A stretch of 64,000 bases of DNA from Haloferax sp046557615. Lineage in GTDB: Archaea > Halobacteriota > Halobacteria > Halobacteriales > Haloferacaceae. Below the pieces are notes generated by a model. That model had not been told where the DNA came from. It ran no database searches and worked only from the letters and a program-made list of their open reading frames with translations. The position numbers and the translations under genes were made by a program. Shown piece after piece: positions 52,091 to 60,409 of the stretch; positions within the stretch are counted from its first letter, which is position 1; each line of letters begins with the position of its first letter. The stretch covers positions 1,612,001 to 1,676,000 of the forward strand of contig NZ_JBKIII010000001.1 in the NCBI RefSeq assembly GCF_046557615.1. Direction: 5' to 3'.

Positions 52091-53077
52091 ATGCCACATC
52101 AATGTACGACGTGCGGTAAGGTGTTCCCCGACGGCTCGAAGCAGATGCTCTCGGGGTGCCCGAGTTGCGGCGGCAATAAGTTCCAATTCCAGCCTGCGAC
52201 GACGAAACACGCGGGCGAATCGGACAGCGACGCCGCTGGCAACGCATCCGGCACCGGAACGCGCGACTTGACCTCATCTGCCGCAGACGCAGTTCGAAAC
52301 CGAGCAGCACAGGCGACAGACCCCCCAACTGACGACTCCAACGAGGAGATGTCGGTGAGCGACTGGGTCAACAGTCAGCAGACACCGGAACCCGAACCGA
52401 GCGGGTCCCCAACGACTGCCGATTCGTCGCCAACTGACGACAGTGCCACGTTCGACGACGAGAACTCGTCTGTGGATTCTGGCGGCTCCGAATCACCTGA
52501 ACAGGCGAGAGGGTGGGGCGAATGGCCGTCGAAACCCGGCGAAGACGACGAACCGCAGTCGTCACAGTCGCCAGAATCGCCACGATCCAACCAACAGCAG
52601 ACACCGCCTCGGCAACCGTCCGAGGGCGACCACCCAATTCGCGCTCGAATCGAAGAAGACGAGGACAACTCTCAACGGAGCGCCCGAAGCGACGTTGTCT
52701 CACCCGAGGAACTCGCTGCGTATCGAGAGACGAATGTCGAATCTTCCCCATCGACATCTCAGACGCCCTCCGAGGCTCCCACTCCCGAATCACGACAACA
52801 CGCGCACGAGACCGACGCATCTTCGGAGTCACCTCGTCCGGAAGCGGAGGATGGAACGGTCATCGAACCCGAATCCGACGAACGACCGTCGCTCGACGAC
52901 CTCCGCGAGGAACTCAACGACCAGTTCGAGAGCATTAAAATCCTCAGCCCCGGCCAGTACGAACTGAACCTCATGGAGTTGTACGACCGAGACGAGTACA
53001 TAATTTCGCTCAAAGAAGACGGTCGGTACGTCATCGAAGTTCCCGACTCGTGGGGACCAGGTAACCGAGACGACTGA
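52091..53077 (+). CDS. oapC: Origin-associated zinc-ribbon protein OapC
   Basis: 328 aa. An N-terminal zinc ribbon (CTTC ... CPSC, residues 5-26), a long Ser/Asp/Glu/Pro-rich disordered middle (~35-265), and a conserved C-terminal domain (FESIKILSPGQYELNLMELY). It follows oapB by 47 nt. Likely binds nucleic acid or protein through the ribbon. Family known only in haloarchaea and relatives. Confidence 0.87.
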   Translation: MPHQCTTCGKVFPDGSKQMLSGCPSCGGNKFQFQPATTKHAGESDSDAAGNASGTGTRDLTSSAADAVRNRAAQATDPPTDDSNEEMSVSDWVNSQQTPEPEPSGSPTTADSSPTDDSATFDDENSSVDSGGSESPEQARGWGEWPSKPGEDDEPQSSQSPESPRSNQQQTPPRQPSEGDHPIRARIEEDEDNSQRSARSDVVSPEELAAYRETNVESSPSTSQTPSEAPTPESRQHAHETDASSESPRPEAEDGTVIEPESDERPSLDDLREELNDQFESIKILSPGQYELNLMELYDRDEYIISLKEDGRYVIEVPDSWGPGNRDD

Positions 53078-53117
53078 CCTGTACTCGATTCCATTCGAGC
53101 GACGACGAATCTTTCAG

Positions 53118-53139
53118 AACCCCTCTTTTTCCAGTGGAG
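53118..53139 (-). other. ORB-like site between oapC and hef
   Basis: Minus strand CTCCACTGGAAAAAGAGGGG then TT. TCCACTGGAAA and GGGGT are kept. It lies in the gap after oapC. Confidence 0.5.
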
Positions 53140-53241
53140 ATGCCTCTTTTTCGGAGACGAGTAGTCGTTCCCACGAGAGAGAATGACTGTCACAATCGTT
53201 ATATACGGGAATTGAGAGTATATCACACGAGGGGAGACGAG

Positions 53242-53355
53242 ATGACAGACCCGTACAACCAGAAGGTCGCAGAGTGGGCGGCGCTCGTCGGCGCATCGTT
53301 GCCGACTGCGCGACCAGACGATTCAGATTTCGAGGCCACGACCAGCGCCGAGTGA
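53242..53355 (+). CDS. 37-aa small protein upstream of hef
   Basis: ATG 53242 follows GGGGAG by ~7 nt. TATA GTTATATAC (53198-53206) gives a short leader. The peptide (QKVAEWAALVGASLPTA plus acidic tail) has one short helix and is acidic like most haloarchaeal proteins. It ends 87 nt before hef. No family recognised. Confidence 0.55.
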   Translation: MTDPYNQKVAEWAALVGASLPTARPDDSDFEATTSAE

Positions 53356-53442
53356 CTTTCGGTGTGGTGGCGGTGCGGCCGACCGGACTACTTTCACCGT
53401 GCTACGCGAACCCTTATTCGCACGGGCGCGCAATCGCCACCG

Positions 53443-55935
53443 ATGGTGGCTTCTCAGGACCCCGCGTACGTTGACCACCCGCTACTCATCCCAGCGTTCA
53501 TCGAGCGACGCCTCTACCAGATTCAACTCGCGGGGGCCGCCCGCGACGCGAACACGCTCGTGTGTCTGCCGACCGGTCTCGGTAAGACGACGGTGAGCCT
53601 CTTGGTTACGGCCGAGCGGTTACACGAAGTAGGTGGGAAATCGCTCTTTCTCGCACCGACAAAGCCGCTCGTCCAGCAGCACGCGGACTTCTATCGGACG
53701 GCGCTCGACATCCCCGAAGACGATATCGTCGTCTTCACCGGCGACGTTCGACCCGACGACCGCGCCGCCCTCTGGGAAGATGCGCGCATCGTCATCGCCA
53801 CCCCACAGGTCGTCGAAAACGACCTCATCGGAAACCGAATCTCGCTCGAAGACGTGACGCACCTCACCTTCGACGAGTGTCACCGCGCGAGCGGAGATTA
53901 CGCCTACGTTTACATCGGCGAGCGCTACCACGCCGACGCGAAACATCCTCTCGTCACTGGGATGAGTGCCTCACCCGGCGGCGACCAAGAAGCCATTCTA
54001 GAAGTCTGTGAGAACCTCGGTCTCGCCGAAGTCGAGGTCATGACCGAAGAGGACGCGGACGTGGCTGAGTACACGCACAACACGGACGTGGAGTGGGTTC
54101 GCATCCAACTGCCCGACGAGATTATCGAGATTCGAGACGCGCTCAACGAGGTCATCACCGACCGACTGGAGAAACTCAAGCAGTTGGGCGTCGCCAAGTC
54201 CACGAAACCCGACGTCTCGCAGAAGAACCTCAACCGGATGCGAGCGGAACTTCAACGGCTCATGAACGCCGACAAGTCGGAGGGCTACAAGGGCATGTCC
54301 ACGCACGCGGAGGTGATGAAACTCCGCCGGGCGGTCGAACTCGTGGAGACGCAATCCGTGGAGTCGGTTCGACGATACTTCGAACGCCAGCGCAATGCCG
54401 CTCGCTCGTCGGGTGCGTCGAAGGCGAGTCAACGCCTGGTCGCCGAACCCAAAGTCCGTGAAGCCATGCGCAAAGCCGAATCGTTCGACGGGCTCCATCC
54501 AAAATTCCGCCGTACTCGAATTCTTCTCGCCGAGACGCTCGGCCTCAACGACGGCGAGCGCGTCATCGTCTTCACCGAATCGCGCGACACCGCCGAAGCT
54601 CTCGTCGAGTTCCTCTCGGAGAACTTCTCGGTCCACCGATTCGTCGGGCAAGGTGACCGCGAAGGCTCGTCGGGTATGACCCAAAAAGAGCAACAAGAGA
54701 CGCTCGACCGATTCCGAGATGGCGACTTCGAAGTACTCGTCTCGACGTCTGTCGCCGAGGAGGGTCTCGACGTTCCCGAAGTTGACCTCGTACTCTTTTT
54801 CGAACCCGTGCCGACGGCGATTCGGTCCATCCAGCGCAAGGGCCGAACTGGCCGACAAGCAGATGGTCGTGTCGTCGTCCTCCTCGCCGAGAACACCCGT
54901 GACGAGGCGTACTTCTGGATTTCACGCCGTCGTGAGAAGACGATGAAGCAGGAACTCCGTGAACTGAAAGGCTCTGCACCGGATATCGAGGCCGAATTAG
55001 ATAGCGCTCAGCAGGCGCTCGCGTCGTTCGCATCGAGTGAGAGTTCCACCGGAAATGAGGGGGTTGACGGAGACGAATCCGAGGACCAACCGCCGAAGAC
55101 GACGGCCGCATCGACTGGCGCGAACAACGGCCAATCCGGACTTGCCGACTTCAGCCCGTCCGAGGAAGAACTCGCACGTGCAGAACCGGACGACACAGAT
55201 GAGGACGAATCGGCGGATGCCGACGCTGATGGTGACACCGAGTCGTCTGAACCGACCGGTACAATCGCCAAAGCCCAATCGGACGACGGGGTCGAAATCG
55301 TCGTCGACCAGCGCGAACTCGACTCGAACATCGCGCGTATGCTCTCGAAACGCGACGACCTGACGACGCGACTCGAAACCCTCGCTGTCGGCGACTACGT
55401 CCTCTCGGACCGCGTCGCGGTCGAGCGCAAAAGTGTCTCGGACTTCCTCGATACGCTCACTGGTGGCGACCGCTCTATCTTCGAGCAAATCGCCGACCTG
55501 ACGCGACACTACGCGCGACCGATACTCATCATCGAGGGTCGCGGCCTCTACGAAGAGCGCAACATCCACCCCGGTGCGATTCGCGGTGCCCTCTCGTCGA
55601 TTGCGGTCGATTTCGGCGTGAGCGTCCTCTTCACAGAGGGCGAAGACGACACCGCCGAGATGCTCGCGACCATCGCACTCCGCGAGCAAACCGAGCGCAA
55701 ACGTAACGTGAGCGTCCACGGTGGTAAGAGTTCGAAGACGCTCGACGAACAACAGGAGTACGTCGTCTCGGCTATCGCCGACATCGGCCCGGTGACTGCC
55801 CGAAATCTCCTCGAAGCGTTCGGCACCGTCGAAGCGGTGATGATTGCGAGCGAAGACGAACTCCAAGACGTACGTGGGGTCGGTGCGGTCACCGCCGAAC
55901 GTATCCGTGAAGTCATCGGCGCTGACTATCGGTAA
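53443..55935 (+). CDS. hef: Hef helicase/nuclease (FANCM-XPF type)
   Basis: 830 aa. Helicase half: PTGLGKT and DECH, and motif VI QRKGRTGRQ. A disordered acidic linker (~residues 525-610) joins it to an XPF-type nuclease (VVDQRELD, catalytic ERKSVSDF near residue 661) and tandem HhH (AIADIGPVTARNLLEAFG; VRGVGAVTAERIREV). It processes stalled forks; this function is known in Haloferax. TATA CCTTATTCG (53412-53420) predicts a leaderless start at ATG 53443. An ORB-like sequence occurs in the linker-coding part. Confidence 0.95.
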   Translation: MVASQDPAYVDHPLLIPAFIERRLYQIQLAGAARDANTLVCLPTGLGKTTVSLLVTAERLHEVGGKSLFLAPTKPLVQQHADFYRTALDIPEDDIVVFTGDVRPDDRAALWEDARIVIATPQVVENDLIGNRISLEDVTHLTFDECHRASGDYAYVYIGERYHADAKHPLVTGMSASPGGDQEAILEVCENLGLAEVEVMTEEDADVAEYTHNTDVEWVRIQLPDEIIEIRDALNEVITDRLEKLKQLGVAKSTKPDVSQKNLNRMRAELQRLMNADKSEGYKGMSTHAEVMKLRRAVELVETQSVESVRRYFERQRNAARSSGASKASQRLVAEPKVREAMRKAESFDGLHPKFRRTRILLAETLGLNDGERVIVFTESRDTAEALVEFLSENFSVHRFVGQGDREGSSGMTQKEQQETLDRFRDGDFEVLVSTSVAEEGLDVPEVDLVLFFEPVPTAIRSIQRKGRTGRQADGRVVVLLAENTRDEAYFWISRRREKTMKQELRELKGSAPDIEAELDSAQQALASFASSESSTGNEGVDGDESEDQPPKTTAASTGANNGQSGLADFSPSEEELARAEPDDTDEDESADADADGDTESSEPTGTIAKAQSDDGVEIVVDQRELDSNIARMLSKRDDLTTRLETLAVGDYVLSDRVAVERKSVSDFLDTLTGGDRSIFEQIADLTRHYARPILIIEGRGLYEERNIHPGAIRGALSSIAVDFGVSVLFTEGEDDTAEMLATIALREQTERKRNVSVHGGKSSKTLDEQQEYVVSAIADIGPVTARNLLEAFGTVEAVMIASEDELQDVRGVGAVTAERIREVIGADYR
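55043..55065 (+). other. ORB-like site inside hef
   Basis: GTTCCACCGGAAATGAGGGG then GTT. It keeps TTCCACCGGAAA and GGGGGT. It is in the disordered-linker coding region (SSTGNEGV). Confidence 0.5.
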
Positions 55936-56085
55936 ATCCACGAAAAATCTTCTTTACCGTTGCTATCCATTTGCCGATAATCGAGGGTTTCGAACTTCCA
56001 CTCCAACGTTCACGATTTTCTATCACTCACGATTGTTGTATCGCAACAAGCATTATGTGGATGGCGCACAATTTACTACTCGAAG

Positions 56086-56322
56086 ATGAGTAATAATTTC
56101 GCGGACGCTGACGAGTCAGTGAAGCAGCGGAAATTCTACGGCGAGCCACAGCACGAAGACGCGGATGTGGACGACCGAGAGATGTTCGCCGCCGCGAGTG
56201 AGGAGTCAGAGTTCGAAGAAGAAGACGAGCGTGCTCTCTACTGCCTCATGCCACACTTCCGCCCCGACGCGCGGAACTATGCGCACAGTGGCTCTTCCAA
56301 CAACCACGCTTCGGTCGCCTAA
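56086..56322 (+). CDS. Small acidic protein of unknown function (78 aa)
   Basis: Very acidic (many Asp/Glu in the first 50 residues), then ALYCLMPHFRPDARNYAHSGS, which contains Cys, two His and Pro. No family recognised. It stands alone after ~150 nt of AT-rich DNA that holds its promoter (TATT/CATTATG near 56050). Codon pattern looks genuine. Confidence 0.55.
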   Translation: MSNNFADADESVKQRKFYGEPQHEDADVDDREMFAAASEESEFEEEDERALYCLMPHFRPDARNYAHSGSSNNHASVA

Positions 56323-56340
56323 TTCGGGTCGCCTGCCCCG

Positions 56341-56730
56341 TTAGGGGACGATAGTCACCGGGACCACTTCGGCGCGGAGGACGGTTTCGGCGGCGCTGCC
56401 GAAGACCGCGCGTTCGATTGCACCGTCTTCGTGGTGTCCCATCACGACGTGGTCGTAGTCGCGTGTTTCGACGAGGTCGAGGATTTCTTTTCCCACCCGG
56501 TCGGCCGTCCAGATGGCGACGGTAATGGTGGTGAGTTCGGGCTGGTCAGGGATGTCTGCGGCGTCGAGTTTCGCCTGCGCATCGTCGAGAATTGTTTCTG
56601 TCGCGTCCGTTTCTCTATCTGTAAAATGAACGACGTGGAGCGTCGCTTCCATCTCGACTGCCATGTCGATAGCGAACGCCAGTGCCCGCCCGCTCGCTTC
56701 TGTGCCGTCAACGGGGACTAAAATACGCAT
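56341..56730 (-). CDS. Universal stress protein (UspA family)
   Basis: 129 aa. RILVPVDGTEAS start and GHHEDGAIERAVFGSAAETV near the C-terminus, a diverged ATP loop (G-x2-G-x9-GS not exact). The Met at 56730 is the correct start; a longer frame is not protein-like. Converges with the 78-aa gene. Confidence 0.87.
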   Translation of the reverse strand: MRILVPVDGTEASGRALAFAIDMAVEMEATLHVVHFTDRETDATETILDDAQAKLDAADIPDQPELTTITVAIWTADRVGKEILDLVETRDYDHVVMGHHEDGAIERAVFGSAAETVLRAEVVPVTIVP

Positions 56731-56764
56731 ACCCGGATATCGTGGGGCGATAAGGTAAGTTCTC

Positions 56765-57352
56765 CTACCGGTCGAGTGCGGCAATCGCTTCGGCGGCCTC
56801 GCGCGCGGCGGCGAGGTACTCTTTTGCCCGGTGTGGGTCGTCGGTCGCGGCGGCCTCATTTGCGGCCCACGTCAGCGTCTCGACGAGCGACTCGCGTGCG
56901 GCGCTGAGGCTCGAATCGCCAGTTCGCTGGCGTGGAGTCGCTTGCCTGTGGCCCATCTGCTCGACACTCGACTGGTGTTGTTCGCCTGCGGGGCTGGACG
57001 CAGCCGAACCGTTACTTTCGGCGCTCTCTCCTTCAGAATCGACAGACTGCGATGGAACCGACTTGCCTTCTGCGACGGTTTCCTGTGCGACTTCTTCGGC
57101 GGCACTCGCCGCGCCGGTGTCGGCGTCAGCGGCGGCGTTCGCCTGTTGGCCCTCGGCTTGACACGATGGACAGAACTCCTGGCCGTTGTAGCGAAACAGC
57201 GGGTCGCCACACTGCGGGCAATGTTTGTTGGTCATCGTCGCCCCTTTGAGCAGGAGTTCACTCATCCGCTGTGTGGAGTCGCGCTTCTTGGCGTCCTGCT
57301 CGTACTTTTCGCGGAGACGCTGCCGCTCTTTTTCCTTATCGAAGTCGCTCAT
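56765..57352 (-). CDS. Sjogren/scleroderma autoantigen 1-like Zn-ribbon protein
   Basis: 195 aa. N-terminal charged helix (MSDFDKEKERQRLREKYEQD) followed by RMSELLLKGATMTNKHC and a CxxC...CxxC ribbon (CPQCGDPLF...FCPSC), the Autoantigen_p27 layout. The rest is a disordered Ala/Ser/Glu tail and an all-helical end. Function unknown. The frame continues upstream to 58420 on the strand opposite mdh, which is an artefact. Confidence 0.85.
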   Translation of the reverse strand: MSDFDKEKERQRLREKYEQDAKKRDSTQRMSELLLKGATMTNKHCPQCGDPLFRYNGQEFCPSCQAEGQQANAAADADTGAASAAEEVAQETVAEGKSVPSQSVDSEGESAESNGSAASSPAGEQHQSSVEQMGHRQATPRQRTGDSSLSAARESLVETLTWAANEAAATDDPHRAKEYLAAAREAAEAIAALDR

Positions 57353-57529
57353 ATCCAGAACGTGGCGAGCAACGTCGAAAAACCCAGCGGCGTGTGGTCG
57401 CAGAACCCGCACACTGCGCCCGTCTTCGACTTGCGACTTCGACGCACGACGTACCCGAAAATCGACAGACACGGTTCTGATGGGCGTTCCGAAACGTTTA
57501 CTCGGAATCCACGGCGACTGTGACATGGT

Positions 57530-58444
57530 ATGACGAAAGTTAGCGTGATTGGGGCGGCCGGAACGGTCGGCGCCGCGGCTGGATACAACATCGCGCTTCG
57601 TGACATCTGCGACGAGCTCGTGTTCGTGGATATCCCGAAGATGGAAGACAAGACGGTCGGTCAGGCAGCAGACACCAACCACGGTGTCGCTTACGACTCG
57701 AACACCGTCATCACTCAGGGTGGCTACGAAGACACCGCTGGCTCCGACGTGGTCGTCATCACGGCGGGCATCCCGCGCCAGCCGGGTCAGACCCGTATCG
57801 ACCTCGCGGGCGACAACGCGCCCATCATGGAGGACATCGGTTCTTCCCTCGCTGAGTACAACGACGACTTCGTGTCCATCACGACGTCGAACCCCGTCGA
57901 CTTGCTCAACCGTCACCTCTACGAGGCGGGCGACCGCGACCGCCACAAAGTCATCGGCTTCGGTGGCCGTCTCGACTCCGCACGCTTCCGCTACGTCCTG
58001 AGCGAGCGTTTCGACGCACCCGTTAAGAACGTCGAAGCGACCATCCTCGGCGAACACGGCGACGCACAAGTGCCCGTGTTCTCGAAGGTCCGCGTCGATG
58101 GCGCAGACCCCGAATTCTCTGCCGACGAGAAAGAGGAGATTCTCGGCGACCTCAAGGAATCCGCGATGGACGTTATCGAGCGCAAGGGCGCAACCCAGTG
58201 GGGTCCGGCAACGGGCGTCGCTCACATGACCGAGGCCGTCCTCCGCGACACTGGCGAAGTCCTCCCCGGTTCGCTCGTCCTCGACGGCGAATACGGCTAC
58301 GAAGACACCGCCTTCGGTGTCCCGGTCAAACTCGGCTCCAACGGCATCGAAGAAGTCGTCGAATGGGACCTCGACGACTACGAGTCCGACCTCATGGACG
58401 ACGCCGCCGAGAAGCTTCACGACCAGTACAACAAAATCGCGTAA
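57530..58444 (+). CDS. mdh: Malate dehydrogenase
   Basis: 304 aa, NAD-dependent LDH-like malate dehydrogenase of halophile type. GAAGTVGAAAG (NAD loop), GIPRQPGQTR with the substrate Arg pair, TTSNPVDLL, and the catalytic His in GEHGDAQVP. It links malate and oxaloacetate in the TCA cycle. TATA GTTTACT (57496-57502) is ~27 nt upstream. Confidence 0.96.
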   Translation: MTKVSVIGAAGTVGAAAGYNIALRDICDELVFVDIPKMEDKTVGQAADTNHGVAYDSNTVITQGGYEDTAGSDVVVITAGIPRQPGQTRIDLAGDNAPIMEDIGSSLAEYNDDFVSITTSNPVDLLNRHLYEAGDRDRHKVIGFGGRLDSARFRYVLSERFDAPVKNVEATILGEHGDAQVPVFSKVRVDGADPEFSADEKEEILGDLKESAMDVIERKGATQWGPATGVAHMTEAVLRDTGEVLPGSLVLDGEYGYEDTAFGVPVKLGSNGIEEVVEWDLDDYESDLMDDAAEKLHDQYNKIA

Positions 58445-58540
58445 GCGAGACCCCAGTTTTCCACGTTTTTCACCCGCCGCGAGCGACGGCGTTCGCGGTG
58501 CCGTGGCGGCAACCGCTCACTGTCAGTTCCCTGCCGTCGC

Positions 58541-60280
58541 TCACAACCGCTGTTTCAGCGCCGCGGCCGTCTTCTCGCCGACGCCCGGCACGTCCGTCAA
58601 ATCGGCTATCGAGGCGTCTCGAATCCCTTCGACGCTCCCGAACCGAGTAAGTAGTGCCCGTCGCGTCTTCGGGCCGACACCGGGCACGTCGTCGAGGACG
58701 GTCTTCACCTCGTCGCGGAGGGTCTGGTGATATTGGACAGCAAAGCGGTGCGCCTCGTCGCGGACGCGCTGGAGGACGTGCAGATGCGGCGCGTTCGAAT
58801 CCCAGTTGAACGTCCGGTCGGGCGTGATGACTAGTTCTTCTTCTTTTGCCAGCGCGACCGCAGGGACGTCCCAGCCTGTTTCTTCGAGGGCATCGAGCGC
58901 GGCGTTGAGTTGGCCCTTGCCGCCGTCGATGAGGAGTAAGTCGGGGTCGGGTCGGTCGTCTCGGCCTTCGAGTGCCCGCGTCGCTCGCCAGCGAATCAAT
59001 TCGTGCATGTTGGCATAGTCGTCGTTGCGCTCGGGGAGTCGCCGCCGCCGATAGCCGCTCGTATCGGATTTTCCATCGACGAAGCACACGTCGCTCCCGA
59101 CGACGGCCGTTCCCTGCGCGTGACTCACGTCGAAGCCTTCGATACGTGAGACACGGCGCACGTCGAGTTGCAGTTCGCGGGCAAGCGTCGCCAGTCCGTC
59201 GTCGCGTCCGGCACGACGTCGAGCGTTCTTGAGCGCGAGTTCGACGAGTTTTGCCTCTCGGCCAGCACCGGGAACCCTGACGCCGACGCCTTCGCCTTCG
59301 AGCCACGAGACCACGTCTTCGTCGTCGGGCCGTTCGGAGAGGAGAACGGCGTCGGGGAACTCGCGTTCGGCGTAGAATTGGGTGAGAAAGGCCGAGAGGA
59401 CGGCGGCGGTTCGGTCCTCGCCTTCGGGTGCATCGAGGTGGTGGCGTGTTCTATCGACTAACTGGCCGCGTTCGGCGTGGAGACGGGCGACCGTCGCAGA
59501 GTCGCCGCGGAGGGCAACCCCGAGTACGTCCACTGCTCGGTCGTCGCTGTGGGCGGAGACGGCTTCTTCGCCTGCGCCGTGGAACGATTCGACGGCTTCG
59601 AGCATGTCTCGAAGGTTGGCGGCGCGTTCGAACTCTGCGTGTTGCGAGGCAGATTCCATCTCCCGGCGAAGTGGGTCGGTGAGAACGCCGGTTTCGCCCT
59701 CGAAAAATCGGGTGACTGCTTTCACGTCGGCGGCGTAGTCCGCCTCACTAATCTCGCCAGTACAGGGTGCAGTACACAGCCCCATCTCGTAATCCAAACA
59801 TGGTCGTGACCGATTCGCGTACTTGTGGTCCGAACACCCGCGGAGTCCGTAGGTCTCGCGGAGTGCCTTGACGACGACTTCGACGCGCGTTTTATCGGTA
59901 AATGGGCCGAAGACTGTCGCCGAGTCGGCGGGGTCGCGGGTGACTTCAATTCTGGGAACGGCGTGGTTCGTCAGTTGGACGAGCGGGTAGGATTTGTCGT
60001 CCTTTAGTCGGACGTTGTACCGCGGTTGGTGGCGCTTGATGAGGTTGGCTTCGAGCAAGAGCGCCTGCGTCTCGGTGTCGGTGACGGCGAAGTCGATTCG
60101 CGCCGCGTTCTCGACCATCCGAGCGATACGTTGCGAACGCGGGTCCGCGTAGGACCGAACGCGGGCGCGGATATCGACCGCCTTGCCGACGTACAAGACT
60201 GTGTCTCCGGCGATGAACTGATATACCCCTGGGTCAGTGGGTAACTCACCTGCCCGCGTCCGTACCGCGTCTGCGTCCAT
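58541..60280 (-). CDS. uvrC: Excinuclease ABC subunit C
   Basis: 579 aa. GIY-YIG nuclease (PGVYQFIAGDTVLYVGKA) for the 3' incision, a central UVR region, the RNase H-like domain (EGFDVSHAQGTAVVG, LLLIDGGKGQLNAAL) for the 5' incision, and HhH motifs at the end. Works with UvrB at 21.2 kb. The protein is read away from mdh. Confidence 0.95.
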   Translation of the reverse strand: MDADAVRTRAGELPTDPGVYQFIAGDTVLYVGKAVDIRARVRSYADPRSQRIARMVENAARIDFAVTDTETQALLLEANLIKRHQPRYNVRLKDDKSYPLVQLTNHAVPRIEVTRDPADSATVFGPFTDKTRVEVVVKALRETYGLRGCSDHKYANRSRPCLDYEMGLCTAPCTGEISEADYAADVKAVTRFFEGETGVLTDPLRREMESASQHAEFERAANLRDMLEAVESFHGAGEEAVSAHSDDRAVDVLGVALRGDSATVARLHAERGQLVDRTRHHLDAPEGEDRTAAVLSAFLTQFYAEREFPDAVLLSERPDDEDVVSWLEGEGVGVRVPGAGREAKLVELALKNARRRAGRDDGLATLARELQLDVRRVSRIEGFDVSHAQGTAVVGSDVCFVDGKSDTSGYRRRRLPERNDDYANMHELIRWRATRALEGRDDRPDPDLLLIDGGKGQLNAALDALEETGWDVPAVALAKEEELVITPDRTFNWDSNAPHLHVLQRVRDEAHRFAVQYHQTLRDEVKTVLDDVPGVGPKTRRALLTRFGSVEGIRDASIADLTDVPGVGEKTAAALKQRL

Positions 60281-60346
60281 CTGGGGGTTCTTACCACGCG
60301 AACGGCTTGAGGGTGACGCGTTTTGTGGTCGTAAACTGGTGGTGCT

Positions 60347-60366
60347 AGTTATCGGGGTTGATAACT
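60347..60366 (+). promoter_or_regulatory. Palindrome upstream of the transducer gene
   Basis: AGTTATC-GGGGTT-GATAACT, a perfect 7-bp inverted repeat, 44 nt before the ATG of the transducer and between it and the divergent uvrC. It suits an upstream activator or a site shared with uvrC. Confidence 0.45.
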
Positions 60367-60409
60367 GCCGCGAAAGCTACTCATAGGATTCTCTGGAAGA
60401 TTGGCGCAA

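Noticed and set aside
52478..52500. GATTC...GAATC repeat in oapC as another copy of the element
   Set aside because: Only one short imperfect arm pair matches and the second hairpin is missing.
56765..58420. Open frame of 551 codons on the minus strand spanning mdh and the Zn-ribbon gene
   Set aside because: Only the last 195 codons are a real protein; the rest is the antisense of mdh with no family resemblance.
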